Assembly (NCBI RefSeq): GCF_000756665.1
Contig: NZ_ARXV01000001.1
Span: forward strand, 310,001 to 374,000
Source: Alcanivorax nanhaiticus
GTDB taxonomy: Bacteria; Pseudomonadota; Gammaproteobacteria; Pseudomonadales; Alcanivoracaceae
Reading direction: 5' to 3'
DNA: 64,000 bases
Shown here: positions 6,941-16,135 of the stretch, one piece after another
Layout: each line of letters starts with the position of its first letter
Position numbering within the stretch: position 1 is the stretch's first letter
The notes under the pieces: model-generated
Database searches by the model: none
What the model saw: the letters and a program-made list of their open reading frames with translations, nothing else
Told to the model about the DNA's origin: nothing
Made by a program: the position numbers and the translations under genes

Positions 6941-7714
6941 TCAGGCCGAACCCACTTCGAGGCTGGCGAAGTAGCCATGTTGGAGGAACGTCAGCACCTG
7001 CTTGATGACCGCCCTTTTACGCATGATGAAGGCATGGCTGGCAGGTACTTCCAGATAATCCCGCATCTCCTTGAGACGGGTACTTGGCAAAGACACTTTA
7101 CCGTCATCCTCTCCGGGGATTATCCACGACAACCAGGGATCGACGGTGCGGGTACCGGCAATGACGCCGATCTCCCCCGCCACCGGCCGCAGCCTTGCGG
7201 CAATCCCCTCAGGGCCTGTGCCCAGTTGCTGCCCGGCTGGTCCGGTAAGCTTGCGGAACAACCACCAATCCTGCATGCGATCCACCACTTCACTGCCATG
7301 ATTGGGTGGTGCCAACATCACCACTCTGCCCAGCTCCGGGATGGACTGCTCCTGCAGGTAACTGCGCACCAGAATGCCGCCCATGGAATGCGTCACGAAG
7401 TGCACCCGTGCCACATCCTGCTGCCGACACCAATCAAGCGCCTGCGCTATTTCCTGACGAGCAAGGGATTCAACCGGTGCAGAGGTTGAGGGGTAATCCT
7501 GGTTATACACCTGGTAGCCAGCCTCAGTGAGGGAGTCCTCGATTCTGGACATGGCCCACGCAGAACGGCGCAAGCCGTGGAGCAGAACCACACAGTCTGA
7601 TTGCGCCTTTGAAACGACAGGCAGCGCGTCAGCCTTGGCGGACTGCATGCTTAACAGCATCCATCCCGACAGGAACAGTAACAGGGCAGACATCCAGCGA
7701 TAGGGGCGTGTCAT
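6941..7714 (-). CDS. Exported alpha/beta-hydrolase (lipase/esterase-like)
   Basis: The 257-residue protein begins with a hydrophobic signal or anchor (MSALLLFLSGWMLLSMQSAKA). The hydrolase core follows: oxyanion-loop VVLLHGLRRSAWAM (42-55), nucleophile elbow THSMGG with Ser110, Asp203 or Asp204 in GEDDGKVSL, and His227 in VPASHAF, giving a full catalytic triad. The start at 7714 has GGAG 5 bases upstream. It stands alone between two leftward genes. Probably a periplasmic or surface esterase acting on lipids or polyester; the substrate cannot be told. Confidence 0.8.
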   Translation of the reverse strand: MTRPYRWMSALLLFLSGWMLLSMQSAKADALPVVSKAQSDCVVLLHGLRRSAWAMSRIEDSLTEAGYQVYNQDYPSTSAPVESLARQEIAQALDWCRQQDVARVHFVTHSMGGILVRSYLQEQSIPELGRVVMLAPPNHGSEVVDRMQDWWLFRKLTGPAGQQLGTGPEGIAARLRPVAGEIGVIAGTRTVDPWLSWIIPGEDDGKVSLPSTRLKEMRDYLEVPASHAFIMRKRAVIKQVLTFLQHGYFASLEVGSA

Positions 7715-7861
7715 GGAAACTCCGGGGAATCGACAACTGCCGGACGTCACCAAGAACAATAACTAATAACCAATAGCCCGACCTGCCTAGCATTGAGGCC
7801 GGTGGGCGGGTTATCAAGATTGGATTACCTTAACGGTAGCGTCGCGGGGCTGACTCGCGGG

Positions 7862-8392
7862 TTACCACTCTTCCAGGTACCCCACACAGTGCTCAACGAG
7901 TTCAGCTACCCGAGAAGAGGCCAGGAATAGACGTTCCAGATCCCCTTCTGCCAACGGCGCATAGCGGTCTTCCGCCATCAGGTTCAGGGCATTGGCCTCA
8001 CTGGGCGGAGCCGGGCGGCGAGCCAGGCCCGCAGCCCCCAGTGCGGTCTGCATTTCCCCATCCAGCCAGGCCAACAGATCGTCTCGATCCTTGCGTGCCT
8101 GAGCCAGCACGGCAACTTCCGGCGCTTCTACCCCTGCATCCGTGAACGCCTGCTCAAGGGCCGCCAAACTGAACAGGTTATCCGCACCGGGCACCTGGTA
8201 CGTCTTGGCAGACTGGCGAATCATTCCTACCAACGCGGAGTACAGGTGAAATATCACCGCACCGCGCAGTGCCAGACGAATAGTCGGGGTCGCCTCGAGC
8301 TGATCGTGAGTCAGCTGACGCAGCATGGCTTGGGCAAAATAGATCCGCTCACGCAGACCACTGACGGTGTTTTCACGAACCATTCGGGACAT
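7862..8392 (-). CDS. DUF6586-like conserved protein downstream of topA
   Basis: A 176-residue, probably cytosolic helical protein with no signal peptide. In Pseudomonas a protein of similar type and size lies next to topA, and here too the gene follows topA on the same strand, separated by a heptamer-arm repeat. Conserved-looking features are 'GLRERIYFAQAMLRQL' near the N-terminus, an Ala-rich middle and a C-terminal 'ELVEHCVGYLEEW'. No catalytic motif is visible. The DUF number is from memory of the family, so treat it as provisional. Confidence 0.6.
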   Translation of the reverse strand: MSRMVRENTVSGLRERIYFAQAMLRQLTHDQLEATPTIRLALRGAVIFHLYSALVGMIRQSAKTYQVPGADNLFSLAALEQAFTDAGVEAPEVAVLAQARKDRDDLLAWLDGEMQTALGAAGLARRPAPPSEANALNLMAEDRYAPLAEGDLERLFLASSRVAELVEHCVGYLEEW

Positions 8393-8440
8393 GGGGACTC
8401 GCTTCCAACGGGAGGAAAATCAGGATTAACGGCTACATGG

Positions 8441-8590
8441 AGTTGCAAGTGACAAGTTTCAAGTTGCAAGGCGCGGGCGAGATCAGGCAGGGAGCCCGGG
8501 ATCTGCAGCCGCGCTCAAGAGTCTGATCGCGGCCACAAGCTTTGCAATTACCAGGGGCCTCTGTCGCGTTGCAACTTGAAACTTGCCATT
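8441..8590. repeat. Heptamer-arm palindrome, copy 2 (topA 3' side)
   Basis: The left arm has heptads AGTTGCA, AGTGACA, AGTTTCA, AGTTGCA, then AGGCGCG (8441-8475). The right arm is CGCGT followed by TGCAACT and TGAAACT, with a decayed last heptad (8565-8590). The core hairpin is GCCGCG (8508-8513) with CGCGGC (8528-8533). The right arm ends 8 bases from the topA stop. Confidence 0.85.
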
Positions 8591-8597
8591 CCTGATA

Positions 8598-11333
8598 TCA
8601 GGACTTCTTCACCGCCGCCTTCTTCTTGGCTGCAGGTTTTTTCTTCGCGGCGGCCTTTTTCTTGGCGGGAGCCTTCTTCTTGGTCTGCTCCTCCACCCAT
8701 TTGCCATCGCGATAGAACGCCATCCAGCCCGTGGCCTTGCCGTCGATCTCGCTCATCACATACTGCTCTTTCGCCTTGCGGCTGTAGCGCAGCACACCTG
8801 GGTTGCCATCCGGATCTTTGGCCGGTGCCTCAGCCAGATACTTGTGCTTGGGATCCAGCTGCTCGGCCACACTCTGGATTTCCAGAATCAGCGGCGGGCG
8901 GGTTTCCCGGTTTTTCGGGAACTTGCTGGCAGCCAGGAACAGGCCGGAGGCCCCGTCACGCAGCAGGTAGTGATCGTCGTCGTACTTCTCGCACTTGAGG
9001 TGCGGCATGGGAATCGGATCCGCCCGCGGCGGTGCCGGCTCGCCACTCTTGAGCAACTTGCGGGTATTCCCACAGGCCTCATTGGTGCACTTGAAGAACT
9101 TGCCGAAACGCCCGGTACGCAGCTGCATCTCGTGATTACACTTTTCGCAATCCAGGGTCGGACCGTCGTAACCCTTGATGCGGAATTCACCCTGTTCGAT
9201 CACATAGCCATCACAGTCCGGGTTGTTACCACAGACGTGCAGTTTACGCTTTTCGTCGATCAGGTAGTTTTCCATGGCGGTGCCACATTTCTGGCAACGC
9301 TTCTTTTTCCGCAGCTCGTTGATTTCGGCTTCTTCATCATCCGCTTTCACCTCAACAGCTTCCTCACCGGGCAGCAGGTTAAGGGTGGCGGTACAACGCT
9401 CCTTGGGCGGCAGGCCGTAACCGGAACAGCCCAGGAACACCCCTGTGGAACCAGTGCGGATCTGCATCGGACGACCGCAGGTGGGGCATTCGATATCCGT
9501 ATCCGTAGGCAGATTGGCGCGCATGCCACCGATAGCCTGCTTGCCAGACCCTTCGCCCTGAGCCGCTTCCAATTTAGCGACAAAGTCCTTGTAGAACTCG
9601 TCCAGCACATCTTTCCAGTTACGGTCACCCTCGGCGATTTGGTCGAGAGTCTCTTCCATGCTGGCGGTAAAGCCGTAATCCATCAGGTGCGGGAAGTTTT
9701 CCACCAACCGGTCAGTGACAATGTCACCCATCTTTTCGGCATAGAAGCGACGGTTGTCCTGACGGACATAGCCACGATCCTGAATAGTGGAAATGATCGC
9801 TGCATAGGTGGACGGGCGGCCAATACCACGCTTTTCCAGTTCTTTCACCAGACTCGCTTCGGTGTAACGGGCCGGCGGCTTGGTGAAGTGCTGCTCGGCA
9901 TCCACCTGATCGATGGTGAGGATATCGCCTTCCTTCACATCCGGCAGCAGAGTGTCTTCCTGACCTTTGCGGGAAGCCGGCGGCTGGATACGGGTCCAGC
10001 CGTCAAATTTCATGATACGGCCTTTCGCCTTCAGCTCGTAGTCGTTGCCGGTGGCGGTCAGGGTACTGCTCAGGTATTCCGCTGGCGGCATCTGGCAGGC
10101 AATGAACTGGCGACGGATCAGCTCATAGAGGCGCTGGGCATCGCGCTCCATGTCTTTCAGGTGTTCGGAACGACGGTTCACGTCGGAAGGACGAATCGCT
10201 TCGTGCGCTTCCTGGGCGCCTTCCTTGCTGGAGTAGGACAGCGGTTTCTCGGGCAGATACTTGTCGCCCAGGTTCTCGCCAATCCACTCACGGCAGGCCG
10301 CCACTGCGTCGGCACTCAGGTTGGTGGAATCGGTACGCATGTAGGTGATGTGACCCGCCTCGTAGAGGCGCTGAGCCATCATCATGGTTTTCTTCACACC
10401 AAAGCCAAGACGGGTGCTGGCCGCCTGCTGCAGGGTGGAGGTAATAAAAGGTGCAGACGGACGAGATTTGGTAGGGCGCTGCTCCAGCTGGGTAATGGTC
10501 AGCTTGCCCGCCGCTTCCAGCGCCGCGCGATGGGCGTGGGCATCATCGCCGTTATCCGGGCGGAAGGCCTGGCCCTTGTGCTTGGCCACTTGCAGACGCA
10601 GGGCTTCGCCCTCGGTGCTGTGGGTGTCGCTGTACATCTCCCAGTATTCTTCCGGGATAAAGGCGCGGATTTCCCGCTCGCGCTCGACGACCAATTCCAC
10701 GGCCACGGACTGAACCCGGCCGGCGGAAAGGCCACGGGCGATCTTTTCCCACAGCAGTGGCGAAATCATGAAGCCAACCACACGATCCAGGAAGCGCCGG
10801 GCTTGCTGGGCTTCTACACGGTGCAGATCCAGTTTACCCGGTTCTTCAAATGCGGCTTGAATGGCTTTCTTGGTAATTTCGTTGAACACCACCCGGTCGA
10901 AACGGGCGTCATCACCACCGATCACTTCCCGCAGGTGCCAGGCAATGGCCTCCCCTTCGCGGTCCAAATCGGTAGCGAGATAGATACGGTCAGCTTTTTC
11001 GGCCAGTCGCTTGAGTTCGTCGACCACCTTGTCCTTACCAGGAAGGACTTCATAGTGGGCATCCCAGCCTTTTTCCGGGTCGATACCCATGCGGTTGATC
11101 AGCTGGGCCTTGGCCTTCTTCTTTTTATAGGCTTCACGCTCTTCCTTTGGCAGGGAGCGGGTATACGCTGCCTCCTTGGCGCGTTCCTGAGGGGTACTTT
11201 TTTTGGAGCCACCACTGACCGGCAGATCCCGCACATGGCCGACACTGGACTTCACGATGAAGTCGTCGCCCAGGTAGCGGTTAATGGTCTTGGCCTTGGC
11301 AGGCGACTCCACAATGACTAACGATTTTCCCAT
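8598..11333 (-). CDS. topA: DNA topoisomerase I (type IA)
   Basis: Relaxes negative supercoils through a transient 5'-phosphotyrosine link. The 911 residues hold, in order, the Toprim domain starting [20 protein letters not shown] with the acidic [14 protein letters not shown] motif, the cleavage domain with '[13 protein letters not shown]' (active-site Tyr331), then C-terminal topoisomerase zinc-ribbon repeats (CPTC..., CQKC..., CEKC...CTNEAC) and a long Lys/Ala tail that probably binds nucleic acid. The length is slightly above the E. coli enzyme (865), mostly because of that tail. The stop overlaps a small palindrome TCCTGATATCAGGA. A long open frame on the opposite strand is only a shadow of this gene. 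Confidence 0.98.
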   Translation of the reverse strand: MGKSLVIVESPAKAKTINRYLGDDFIVKSSVGHVRDLPVSGGSKKSTPQERAKEAAYTRSLPKEEREAYKKKKAKAQLINRMGIDPEKGWDAHYEVLPGKDKVVDELKRLAEKADRIYLATDLDREGEAIAWHLREVIGGDDARFDRVVFNEITKKAIQAAFEEPGKLDLHRVEAQQARRFLDRVVGFMISPLLWEKIARGLSAGRVQSVAVELVVEREREIRAFIPEEYWEMYSDTHSTEGEALRLQVAKHKGQAFRPDNGDDAHAHRAALEAAGKLTITQLEQRPTKSRPSAPFITSTLQQAASTRLGFGVKKTMMMAQRLYEAGHITYMRTDSTNLSADAVAACREWIGENLGDKYLPEKPLSYSSKEGAQEAHEAIRPSDVNRRSEHLKDMERDAQRLYELIRRQFIACQMPPAEYLSSTLTATGNDYELKAKGRIMKFDGWTRIQPPASRKGQEDTLLPDVKEGDILTIDQVDAEQHFTKPPARYTEASLVKELEKRGIGRPSTYAAIISTIQDRGYVRQDNRRFYAEKMGDIVTDRLVENFPHLMDYGFTASMEETLDQIAEGDRNWKDVLDEFYKDFVAKLEAAQGEGSGKQAIGGMRANLPTDTDIECPTCGRPMQIRTGSTGVFLGCSGYGLPPKERCTATLNLLPGEEAVEVKADDEEAEINELRKKKRCQKCGTAMENYLIDEKRKLHVCGNNPDCDGYVIEQGEFRIKGYDGPTLDCEKCNHEMQLRTGRFGKFFKCTNEACGNTRKLLKSGEPAPPRADPIPMPHLKCEKYDDDHYLLRDGASGLFLAASKFPKNRETRPPLILEIQSVAEQLDPKHKYLAEAPAKDPDGNPGVLRYSRKAKEQYVMSEIDGKATGWMAFYRDGKWVEEQTKKKAPAKKKAAAKKKPAAKKKAAVKKS

Positions 11334-11555
11334 TCTCAGGTACTCAACATCCGATCTAAGGCTTGCGATGGGCGCTATTTAGACAGCGCCGGTATGGCCG
11401 GGTCAAGCAGGAACTGACTCGGCCTTCCTTTTTTAGTACTAGACCAGAGCCACCCCCAAGAGCAACCCCTGCCCTTCTCACGCACGGTGACAGGCCCCGC
11501 TGAAAGCGCCGCAAACCCGCGTATGACAAGGCCTTGATCCCCACCAGAAAAGTTT

Positions 11556-11735
11556 GGGAGCCTCTGAATAACCCCTTGCATGCTCAGCCAAAAAGACCCG
11601 GAGGGCGTAGCCTGAAGCGCACATCTGCTGCGCCTTGCCTCTCGGAAAGGACACCACCCTGACCATCGAGACAAGACGCAACAGCTGCACGCTTCAGGTC
11701 ACGCTGAGCACGCAAGGGGTTATTCAGAGGCTCCC
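11556..11735. repeat. 180-bp MITE-like palindrome
   Basis: Terminal inverted repeats are identical over 24 bases, starting GGGAGCCTCTGAATAACC (11556-11579 and 11712-11735). After one mismatch, TGCTCAGC also pairs. Deeper inside, CCTGAAGCG near 11610 pairs with CGCTTCAGG near 11690, and the next 25 bases match with mostly C/T or G/A differences that keep G-U pairing in RNA. No ORF and no clear target-site duplication (flanks TTT and TAT). Either a non-autonomous mobile element or a structured RNA. The rest of 11334-11803 shows nothing else I can support. Confidence 0.7.
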
Positions 11736-11803
11736 TATCCAGACCTCTGGAAAGCACTTAAAAGACCGTTATACTCGAAGGAAAGCTGCTGCTGGAGAAG
11801 ATT

Positions 11804-12250
11804 GTGCCCACTCCCTATCGCAAAATCCTGGTTGCCATTGATGGCAGTGACGAATCCGCCCAGGTGCTGTCACGTGCTGCCGGTGTCCTGTCCGGTAACG
11901 AAGGCGAACTGCACCTGATTCATGTGATCGAGCCGCTGGCGCTGGCCTACGGCGCAGACGTTCCCATGGACGTCACCGATCTGCAGACCGGGCTGATGGA
12001 TCAGGCCAGGGCCATGGCATCGCGCTATGCCGCTCAGTACGACATTGCCGATACCAACGTGCATGTTGAGCTCGGCTCCATCGAGAAAACCATTCTCGAC
12101 ATGGCAGATAAACTAGAGGCAGACCTGATTGCCGTTGGCAGCCACACCCGCAGCGGCCTGGCGTTACTGCTCGGCTCCACCGCCCGAGGGCTGGTGCCAG
12201 GGGCGCACTGTGATGTACTGGCTGTGAAGGTCGACCAGAAAAGCAGTTAA
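11804..12250 (+). CDS. Universal stress protein, UspA family
   Basis: A single Usp domain of 148 residues: KILVAIDGSDESAQVL at 7-22 (strand 1 and the Asp that contacts ATP) and VGSHTRSGLALLLGSTARG at about 112-130, the nucleotide-binding loop of the ATP-binding subgroup. It starts at a GTG (11804) with GGAG upstream; no ATG lies in frame nearby. The stop TAA (12248-12250) lies inside the first heptad of a heptamer-repeat arm. Usp proteins support survival under starvation and stress; the specific trigger is not visible. It stands alone, with the MITE-like palindrome upstream. Confidence 0.9.
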   Translation: MPTPYRKILVAIDGSDESAQVLSRAAGVLSGNEGELHLIHVIEPLALAYGADVPMDVTDLQTGLMDQARAMASRYAAQYDIADTNVHVELGSIEKTILDMADKLEADLIAVGSHTRSGLALLLGSTARGLVPGAHCDVLAVKVDQKSS

Positions 12251-12404
12251 TAGTTAACAGTGAATAGTGAACAGTTGCGCGAGCAACGGTTTCTGGTTTT
12301 AAACGTATGAGGCCGCGCCCAACTCTTGGGCGCGGCCTCATTGCTTTAATCAAATCAAAACCTGGATCGCGTCGCTGTTAACTATTCACTGTTAACTGTT
12401 AACT
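12245..12404. repeat. Heptamer-arm palindrome, copy 3 (uspA 3' side)
   Basis: Left heptads are AGTTAAT, AGTTAAC, AGTGAAT, AGTGAAC and then AGTTGCGCG. Right heptads are GTTAACT, ATTCACT, GTTAACT, GTTAACT (12377-12404). The core is a 16-bp perfect stem, ATGAGGCCGCGCCCAA (12307-12322) with its complement (12326-12341), loop CTC. It could act as a terminator for either flanking gene although it lacks a U-tract. Confidence 0.9.
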
Positions 12405-12417
12405 CTCTTCACTGCTT

Positions 12418-13068
12418 CTAGGTTAGCTGGAGAGCCCCCGTATTCCCCTGCCCTTCCTCGTTCCAGCGGCACAACAGTTCTGCCAGCCCCTGAGCCTGCT
12501 CGCGCAAGGAGCGTAGTTCTTCCTCGCTACCTTTTTCGCCATGAAAAACCGGCAGCTTGCGCATGGATTGAACCAGCTCATGGTCGGGGTTCGCCATGCG
12601 TTTGACCTCCAGCGTCCAGCGAATGTGGTGAACAATCATGTGGAAGAAGGCTAAACGTGTAGTCAGCGTATAGGGGCTGTCATCTTCGCTGAAATCATTG
12701 AAATCCAGACTGGCAATGACCGCCTCCCGAGAATTATCGGAAACCCGTATATCGGCACTGCGGGGGGTCCCCAGTAACATGGATAACGTGCCGAACACTT
12801 CGCCCGGCGAAACATAGTAAAGAGGAGCAGCAGCAGGGGAATCCCCCAATACCTCCAGCTGGCCACGAAGCAGGAAATACAGGGTGGAATCCACATCTCC
12901 TTCGCGAATCACCGCATCTCCTGGCCCCGCCAGCCACAGTTGGGTCTTGCTTTCCAGCAGGTCAAACTGCTCTGCATCATCACGGTCAATTTCATTAAAG
13001 AACGGCACTCCAGACAACAGCTGCCGAGCACGTTCCTGGCCATAGTCATTGTTATTGGCCTTTTCCAT
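12418..13068 (-). CDS. Cyclic nucleotide-binding-domain protein
   Basis: A 216-residue soluble protein with a cNMP-binding (CAP_ED) beta-roll over roughly residues 15-130: GDAVIREGDVDSTLYFLLRG, a typical PGEVFG turn and 'GTPRSADIRV'. The usual phosphate-binding cassette (GE...L followed by R-A) is only partly preserved, so nucleotide binding is uncertain. The C-terminal 80 residues are helical and lack a recognisable helix-turn-helix, so this is not a Crp-type transcription factor. It is divergent from lexA. A second protein with two such domains is encoded at 34438-35511. Confidence 0.8.
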   Translation of the reverse strand: MEKANNNDYGQERARQLLSGVPFFNEIDRDDAEQFDLLESKTQLWLAGPGDAVIREGDVDSTLYFLLRGQLEVLGDSPAAAPLYYVSPGEVFGTLSMLLGTPRSADIRVSDNSREAVIASLDFNDFSEDDSPYTLTTRLAFFHMIVHHIRWTLEVKRMANPDHELVQSMRKLPVFHGEKGSEEELRSLREQAQGLAELLCRWNEEGQGNTGALQLT

Positions 13069-13275
13069 CTGTTACCCCACAAAACGCTGATGGATACAAA
13101 GTCTCCATGCTATTCGCCCTGCGAAGTGAGAACAACGTCTCATTAAAACGAGATTCAAAAAAATTAGCCAAATGGCGCATTAGGAGCCAGCGACAGCACT
13201 TTTCTTAGCCCCGTGGAGCATGAGAAAACGCTCGCCCCCTTACATTGGCCTTATGGACAGGCTGGACAAATAACA

Positions 13276-13291
13276 CTGTTCATATTATCAG
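13276..13291. promoter_or_regulatory. LexA (SOS) box upstream of lexA
   Basis: CTG-N10-CAG with an AT-rich middle (CTGTTCATATTATCAG) matches the gammaproteobacterial LexA consensus. It lies 109 bases before the lexA start, as expected for autorepression. The rest of 13069-13399 holds the two divergent promoters, without other sites I can support. Confidence 0.8.
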
Positions 13292-13399
13292 TATCCGTGC
13301 TAGCATCGAAAAAATCGTACAAGAAAGCGCCGGTTTGTCAGCTTTCACTGACACGACGGACACGCCTCCGCCGCCCTCTGCGCCTACATGGAGAAGGTT

Positions 13400-14014
13400 A
13401 TGAGCAGCAAACTCACTGATCGTCAGCAGCAAGTACTGGACTGTATTCGCGAGTGCATTGCCGATACCGGCATGGCCCCGACCCGGGCGGAGATCGCCGA
13501 CATCATGGGCTTTCAGTCGAAGAATGCTGCCTCAGACCACCTTCGTGCACTGGAACGCAAGGGCTACATTCGCCTGCACAGCGATCGCTCCCGGGGCATC
13601 CAGCTGCTGGACAACGCCTACTGGGGTGAAGAAGAGCTACCTATCGTCGGCAAGGTTGCCGCCGGTGTGCCCATCGAGGCCATTGAGAATGTGGAGCGCA
13701 CAGTGCCGGTACCTCAGGGTCTGTTCAAGCAGCGCCCCACCTACCTGCTCAAAGTGCAGGGCGACAGTATGGTGGATGCGGGTATCTTCGATGGCGACCT
13801 GATTGCGGTGCGCAAATCCAACGTGGCGCGCAGTGGCGAGATCGTAGTGGCCAGAATTGACGAGGAAGTCACGGTCAAGACATTAAAACTGAACAAGTCC
13901 AGTGCTACCCTGCTGCCTGCGAATGAGGCTTATGAGCCCATCAAGGTGCCAGCTGACCAGCTGGTGATTGAAGGCATTTTTGTGGGGTTAATCCGTGATC
14001 CGAATTCTTACTAG
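13400..14014 (+). CDS. lexA: LexA, SOS response repressor
   Basis: The 204-residue protein has the LexA winged helix-turn-helix (TRAEIADIMGFQSKNAASDH, residues 28-47) and the S24 self-cleavage domain. The scissile bond is Ala88-Gly89 (VAAGVP), the nucleophile Ser123 (GDSM) and the general base Lys160 (VTVKTLK), each four residues later than in E. coli. The ATG at 13400 is preceded by GGAGAAGG; an ATG at 13388 would overlap that site. RecA-stimulated autocleavage derepresses SOS genes. The usual Pseudomonas neighbour sulA is absent; instead a DUF1499 gene overlaps its 3' end. Confidence 0.97.
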   Translation: MSSKLTDRQQQVLDCIRECIADTGMAPTRAEIADIMGFQSKNAASDHLRALERKGYIRLHSDRSRGIQLLDNAYWGEEELPIVGKVAAGVPIEAIENVERTVPVPQGLFKQRPTYLLKVQGDSMVDAGIFDGDLIAVRKSNVARSGEIVVARIDEEVTVKTLKLNKSSATLLPANEAYEPIKVPADQLVIEGIFVGLIRDPNSY

Positions 14015-14462
14015 TGTTTTTATTCTGGTTCTGAGTAGCAGTGTCATGTCAGACGATAACAACTTGCTCGCACCGTGCCCGAACTCACCCAATTGTGTTT
14101 CCAGCCTGAGTGGCAGCAAGGATCACTGGGTTGCACCGTTAGCGGTATCCGACAGCCGTGAAACCAGCTTGCAGCGGGTGCAGTCCGTTCTGGATTCCCT
14201 GCCACGAGTGGAATACGACGTGGTTGGCCAGTCCCGGATTCAGGCACGCTTCAAAAGCCTGGTACTGCGTTTCACGGATGATGTGACCTTCTATGTGCGC
14301 GAAAACGGCGTGGTAGAGGTACGCTCAGCTTCCCGTGTCGGCTACTGGGATTTAGGTGCCAATCGCCGTCGGGTAGAATCCCTGCGCGAACAGCTGGCAG
14401 AGACCCCATCCAATGACCGAAGCGCACAGCTCGACAACGAATCCGCCCGTCCAGTGGGCTGA
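13995..14462 (+). CDS. DUF1499 family protein
   Basis: A 155-residue protein with a short hydrophobic N-terminus ([16 protein letters not shown]), probably a signal peptide. The family pattern follows: [10 protein letters not shown] at about 28-37, a central [17 protein letters not shown] and [20 protein letters not shown] near 107-126. It starts at a GTG that overlaps the end of lexA by 20 bases, and its own end overlaps tatD by 50 bases, so lexA-DUF1499-tatD form a translationally coupled set. The family has no settled function. SOS control by read-through from the lexA promoter is plausible. Confidence 0.8.
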   Translation: MIRILTSVFILVLSSSVMSDDNNLLAPCPNSPNCVSSLSGSKDHWVAPLAVSDSRETSLQRVQSVLDSLPRVEYDVVGQSRIQARFKSLVLRFTDDVTFYVRENGVVEVRSASRVGYWDLGANRRRVESLREQLAETPSNDRSAQLDNESARPVG

Positions 14463-15237
14463 TATCGGCGTCAATCTTACTGACAAGCAGTTTCACGATG
14501 ACCGCGATGCGGTCATCCAGCGAGCACGACACGCCGGCGTTAGCTGGCAGTTGATTACCGGCACCAGCGTTGCCGAATCCAGTCAGGCTATCGCGCTGGC
14601 AGAGCAGCACGATGACCTGTTCGCCACTGCCGGCCTGCACCCGCACAGCGCCCGTTTTTATTCCCCTGAACTCGAAAGGGAGTTGCGCGACATGCTTCGG
14701 CATCCTGCTGTTCGCGCTGCCGGTGAAATGGGCCTCGATTTCAATCGGGATTTCTCTCCCCGCCCGGATCAGGAAGCCGCCTTTGAAGCCCAGCTGGCAC
14801 TGGCGGTAGATGCCAGGCTGCCGGTCTTTCTCCACGAACGGGATGCTCACGAACGTTTTCAGCCGATTCTGAAAGCATTTCGTGATGATCTAGTGGGAGC
14901 AGTAGTGCACTGTTTCACTGGCTCAAAGGCCGCTCTTTTTGACTATCTGGACCTGGACTGTCATATCGGCATTACTGGCTGGGTCTGCGATGAACGGCGC
15001 GGTAAGGAACTGGCCGATCTGGTGCACAACATTCCTGATAACCGCCTGCTGCTGGAAACGGACGCACCGTATTTATTGCCCCGCGACCTGCCCGAACCAC
15101 CACCGAAAAAACGCCGCAACGAACCCTCACTCCTGCCGTGGGTCGGCCAGCGAATCGCGACTCTGCGGGGCCAGGCAGTCGAAACCGTGGCGGAAATGAC
15201 CAGTGCCAATGCCAAGGCGTTGTTTACTGCTCGGTAA
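14413..15237 (+). CDS. TatD-family metal-dependent DNase/hydrolase
   Basis: The 274-residue TIM-barrel hydrolase shows the metal ligands of the family: DIGVNL near the start (in place of the usual DxHxH), TAGLHPHSA, Glu in [27 protein letters not shown] and [10 protein letters not shown]. TatD proteins are 3'-5' exonucleases implicated in DNA repair and oxidative damage, which would fit read-through from lexA. The DIGVNLTD opening is characteristic of the TatD subgroup rather than YcfH or YjjV, which begin with a DSHCH-type motif. The start lies 50 bases inside the upstream gene. Confidence 0.85.
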   Translation: MTEAHSSTTNPPVQWADIGVNLTDKQFHDDRDAVIQRARHAGVSWQLITGTSVAESSQAIALAEQHDDLFATAGLHPHSARFYSPELERELRDMLRHPAVRAAGEMGLDFNRDFSPRPDQEAAFEAQLALAVDARLPVFLHERDAHERFQPILKAFRDDLVGAVVHCFTGSKAALFDYLDLDCHIGITGWVCDERRGKELADLVHNIPDNRLLLETDAPYLLPRDLPEPPPKKRRNEPSLLPWVGQRIATLRGQAVETVAEMTSANAKALFTAR

Positions 15238-15248
15238 AAACATTGTTC

Positions 15249-15321
15249 TACCACAGAGCACACAGCGTTCACTGAGGTAAAACCTGGATTTCCTCGGTAA
15301 ACTCTGTGATCTCTGGGGTGA
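15249..15321. repeat. Nonamer-arm palindrome, copy 2 (between convergent genes)
   Basis: Left nonamers are CACAGAGCA, CACAGCGTT, CACTGAGGT. Right inverse nonamers are TCCTCGGTA, AACTCTGTG, ATCTCTGGG, in phase. It starts 12 bases after the tatD stop and ends 25 bases before the stop of the convergent gene. Confidence 0.75.
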
Positions 15322-15345
15322 AAAGACTTTTGGTAAGGCTATCGG

Positions 15346-15666
15346 TCAGGCGTGATCACTACGCCAGTGGAAATCCACTTTCAGGGGCGGTATTACCTCC
15401 CCTTCCGGTTGCCCCACCATTTCCGCATGGGCGGAGTGATGTAACAGCGTTGCCTTGGGGGTCGAGACATGACTCAACAGGTTATTGGCGTGCTCCGGCC
15501 CATTGAAACGCTGAATCTTGCCATTTCGATCCGTCACCCAGAACCATTCACCGTCCAGGCGAACCCTGACCGTACACACGGACAGACAGGCTGAGGTAAT
15601 CTCGATTTCCTCAGCCTGTCGCTTTTTGAGTTTATCTGCGCTGATCGTCTTCATGACCATCAGCAT
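15346..15666 (-). CDS. Conserved hypothetical protein, DUF6482-like
   Basis: A 106-residue soluble protein. The segment SACLSVCTVRVRLDGEWFWV followed by RNGKIQRF and a late SAHAEMVGQP resembles a small Pseudomonas family that I recall as DUF6482, but the match is from memory and unverified. The start is either 15666 (AAGG 4 bases upstream) or 15654 (MKTISADKL). No catalytic residues stand out. It is convergent with tatD, with a nonamer palindrome between the two. Confidence 0.6.
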   Translation of the reverse strand: MLMVMKTISADKLKKRQAEEIEITSACLSVCTVRVRLDGEWFWVTDRNGKIQRFNGPEHANNLLSHVSTPKATLLHHSAHAEMVGQPEGEVIPPLKVDFHWRSDHA

Positions 15667-15770
15667 TACGCCTTGTTCGTGAAACCTGCGTCATGAGAAA
15701 ACAGCGAATCTGCTGCTCTTGTGCCAGCCAGCGCAGGCTGTGCGCCCCAAAACCAAATCAAATGCCATTT

Positions 15771-15843
15771 CACCACAGAGATCACGGCGTTCACTGAGGT
15801 AAAACCTGGGTTTTCTCGGTGTGCTCTGTGATCTCTGTGGTAA
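15771..15843. repeat. Nonamer-arm palindrome, copy 3
   Basis: Left nonamers are CACAGAGAT, CACGGCGTT, CACTGAGGT. Right inverse nonamers are TTCTCGGTG, TGCTCTGTG, ATCTCTGTG. It lies about 65 bases downstream of the glutaredoxin stop and upstream of the 15346-15666 gene. Confidence 0.8.
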
Positions 15844-15907
15844 AAAATGTTTTCAGGTTTGTGGAATCTCCCCGCCCCTGCCGGGAAGTTTCTGGTGTCT
15901 TAACCGC

Positions 15908-16135
15908 CTAGGGTTTTTGCAGAAATGCCTGCACATCCAGCAGCCCAAAAGGCCATGCCAGCTCATGCCCATTTCGGGACAGCACCGGAATACGCTCACC
16001 GTATTGCGCGATCAGCTCATCATTCTCTGCCACATCAACCGCGTCGATTTCCAGGCCGGGGTTAACCATCATCAGTAATTCCCGGGCCTGCTCACACAGG
16101 TGGCAACCCAGCGTGGTATAGAGCACGACCGTCAT
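15908..16135 (-). CDS. Glutaredoxin-family (DUF836-type) small thiol protein
   Basis: A 75-residue thioredoxin-fold mini-protein: strand VVLYTT, redox motif C11-H-L-C14 (GCHLCEQA), DAVDVAEN, a cis-Pro turn IPVLSRNG and a C-terminal helix. Its ATG overlaps the rlmKL stop (ATGA at 16132-16135), so translation is coupled to the methyltransferase gene. It is the size of the DUF836 glutaredoxin-like proteins common in gammaproteobacteria. The substrate is unknown. Confidence 0.85.
   Translation of the reverse strand: MTVVLYTTLGCHLCEQARELLMMVNPGLEIDAVDVAENDELIAQYGERIPVLSRNGHELAWPFGLLDVQAFLQKP

Noticed and set aside
8583..11321. A 912-codon open frame on the plus strand opposite topA
   Set aside because: It mirrors topA almost end to end, has no family motif, and its amino-acid pattern is that of an antisense frame of a high-GC gene.
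11556..11735. Complete insertion sequence
   Set aside because: Only 180 bp and no transposase; the IS-like ends alone support at most a MITE.
12307..12341. Rho-independent terminator of uspA
   Set aside because: The stem is very strong but no U-tract follows on either strand; it is better explained as the core of the heptamer palindrome.
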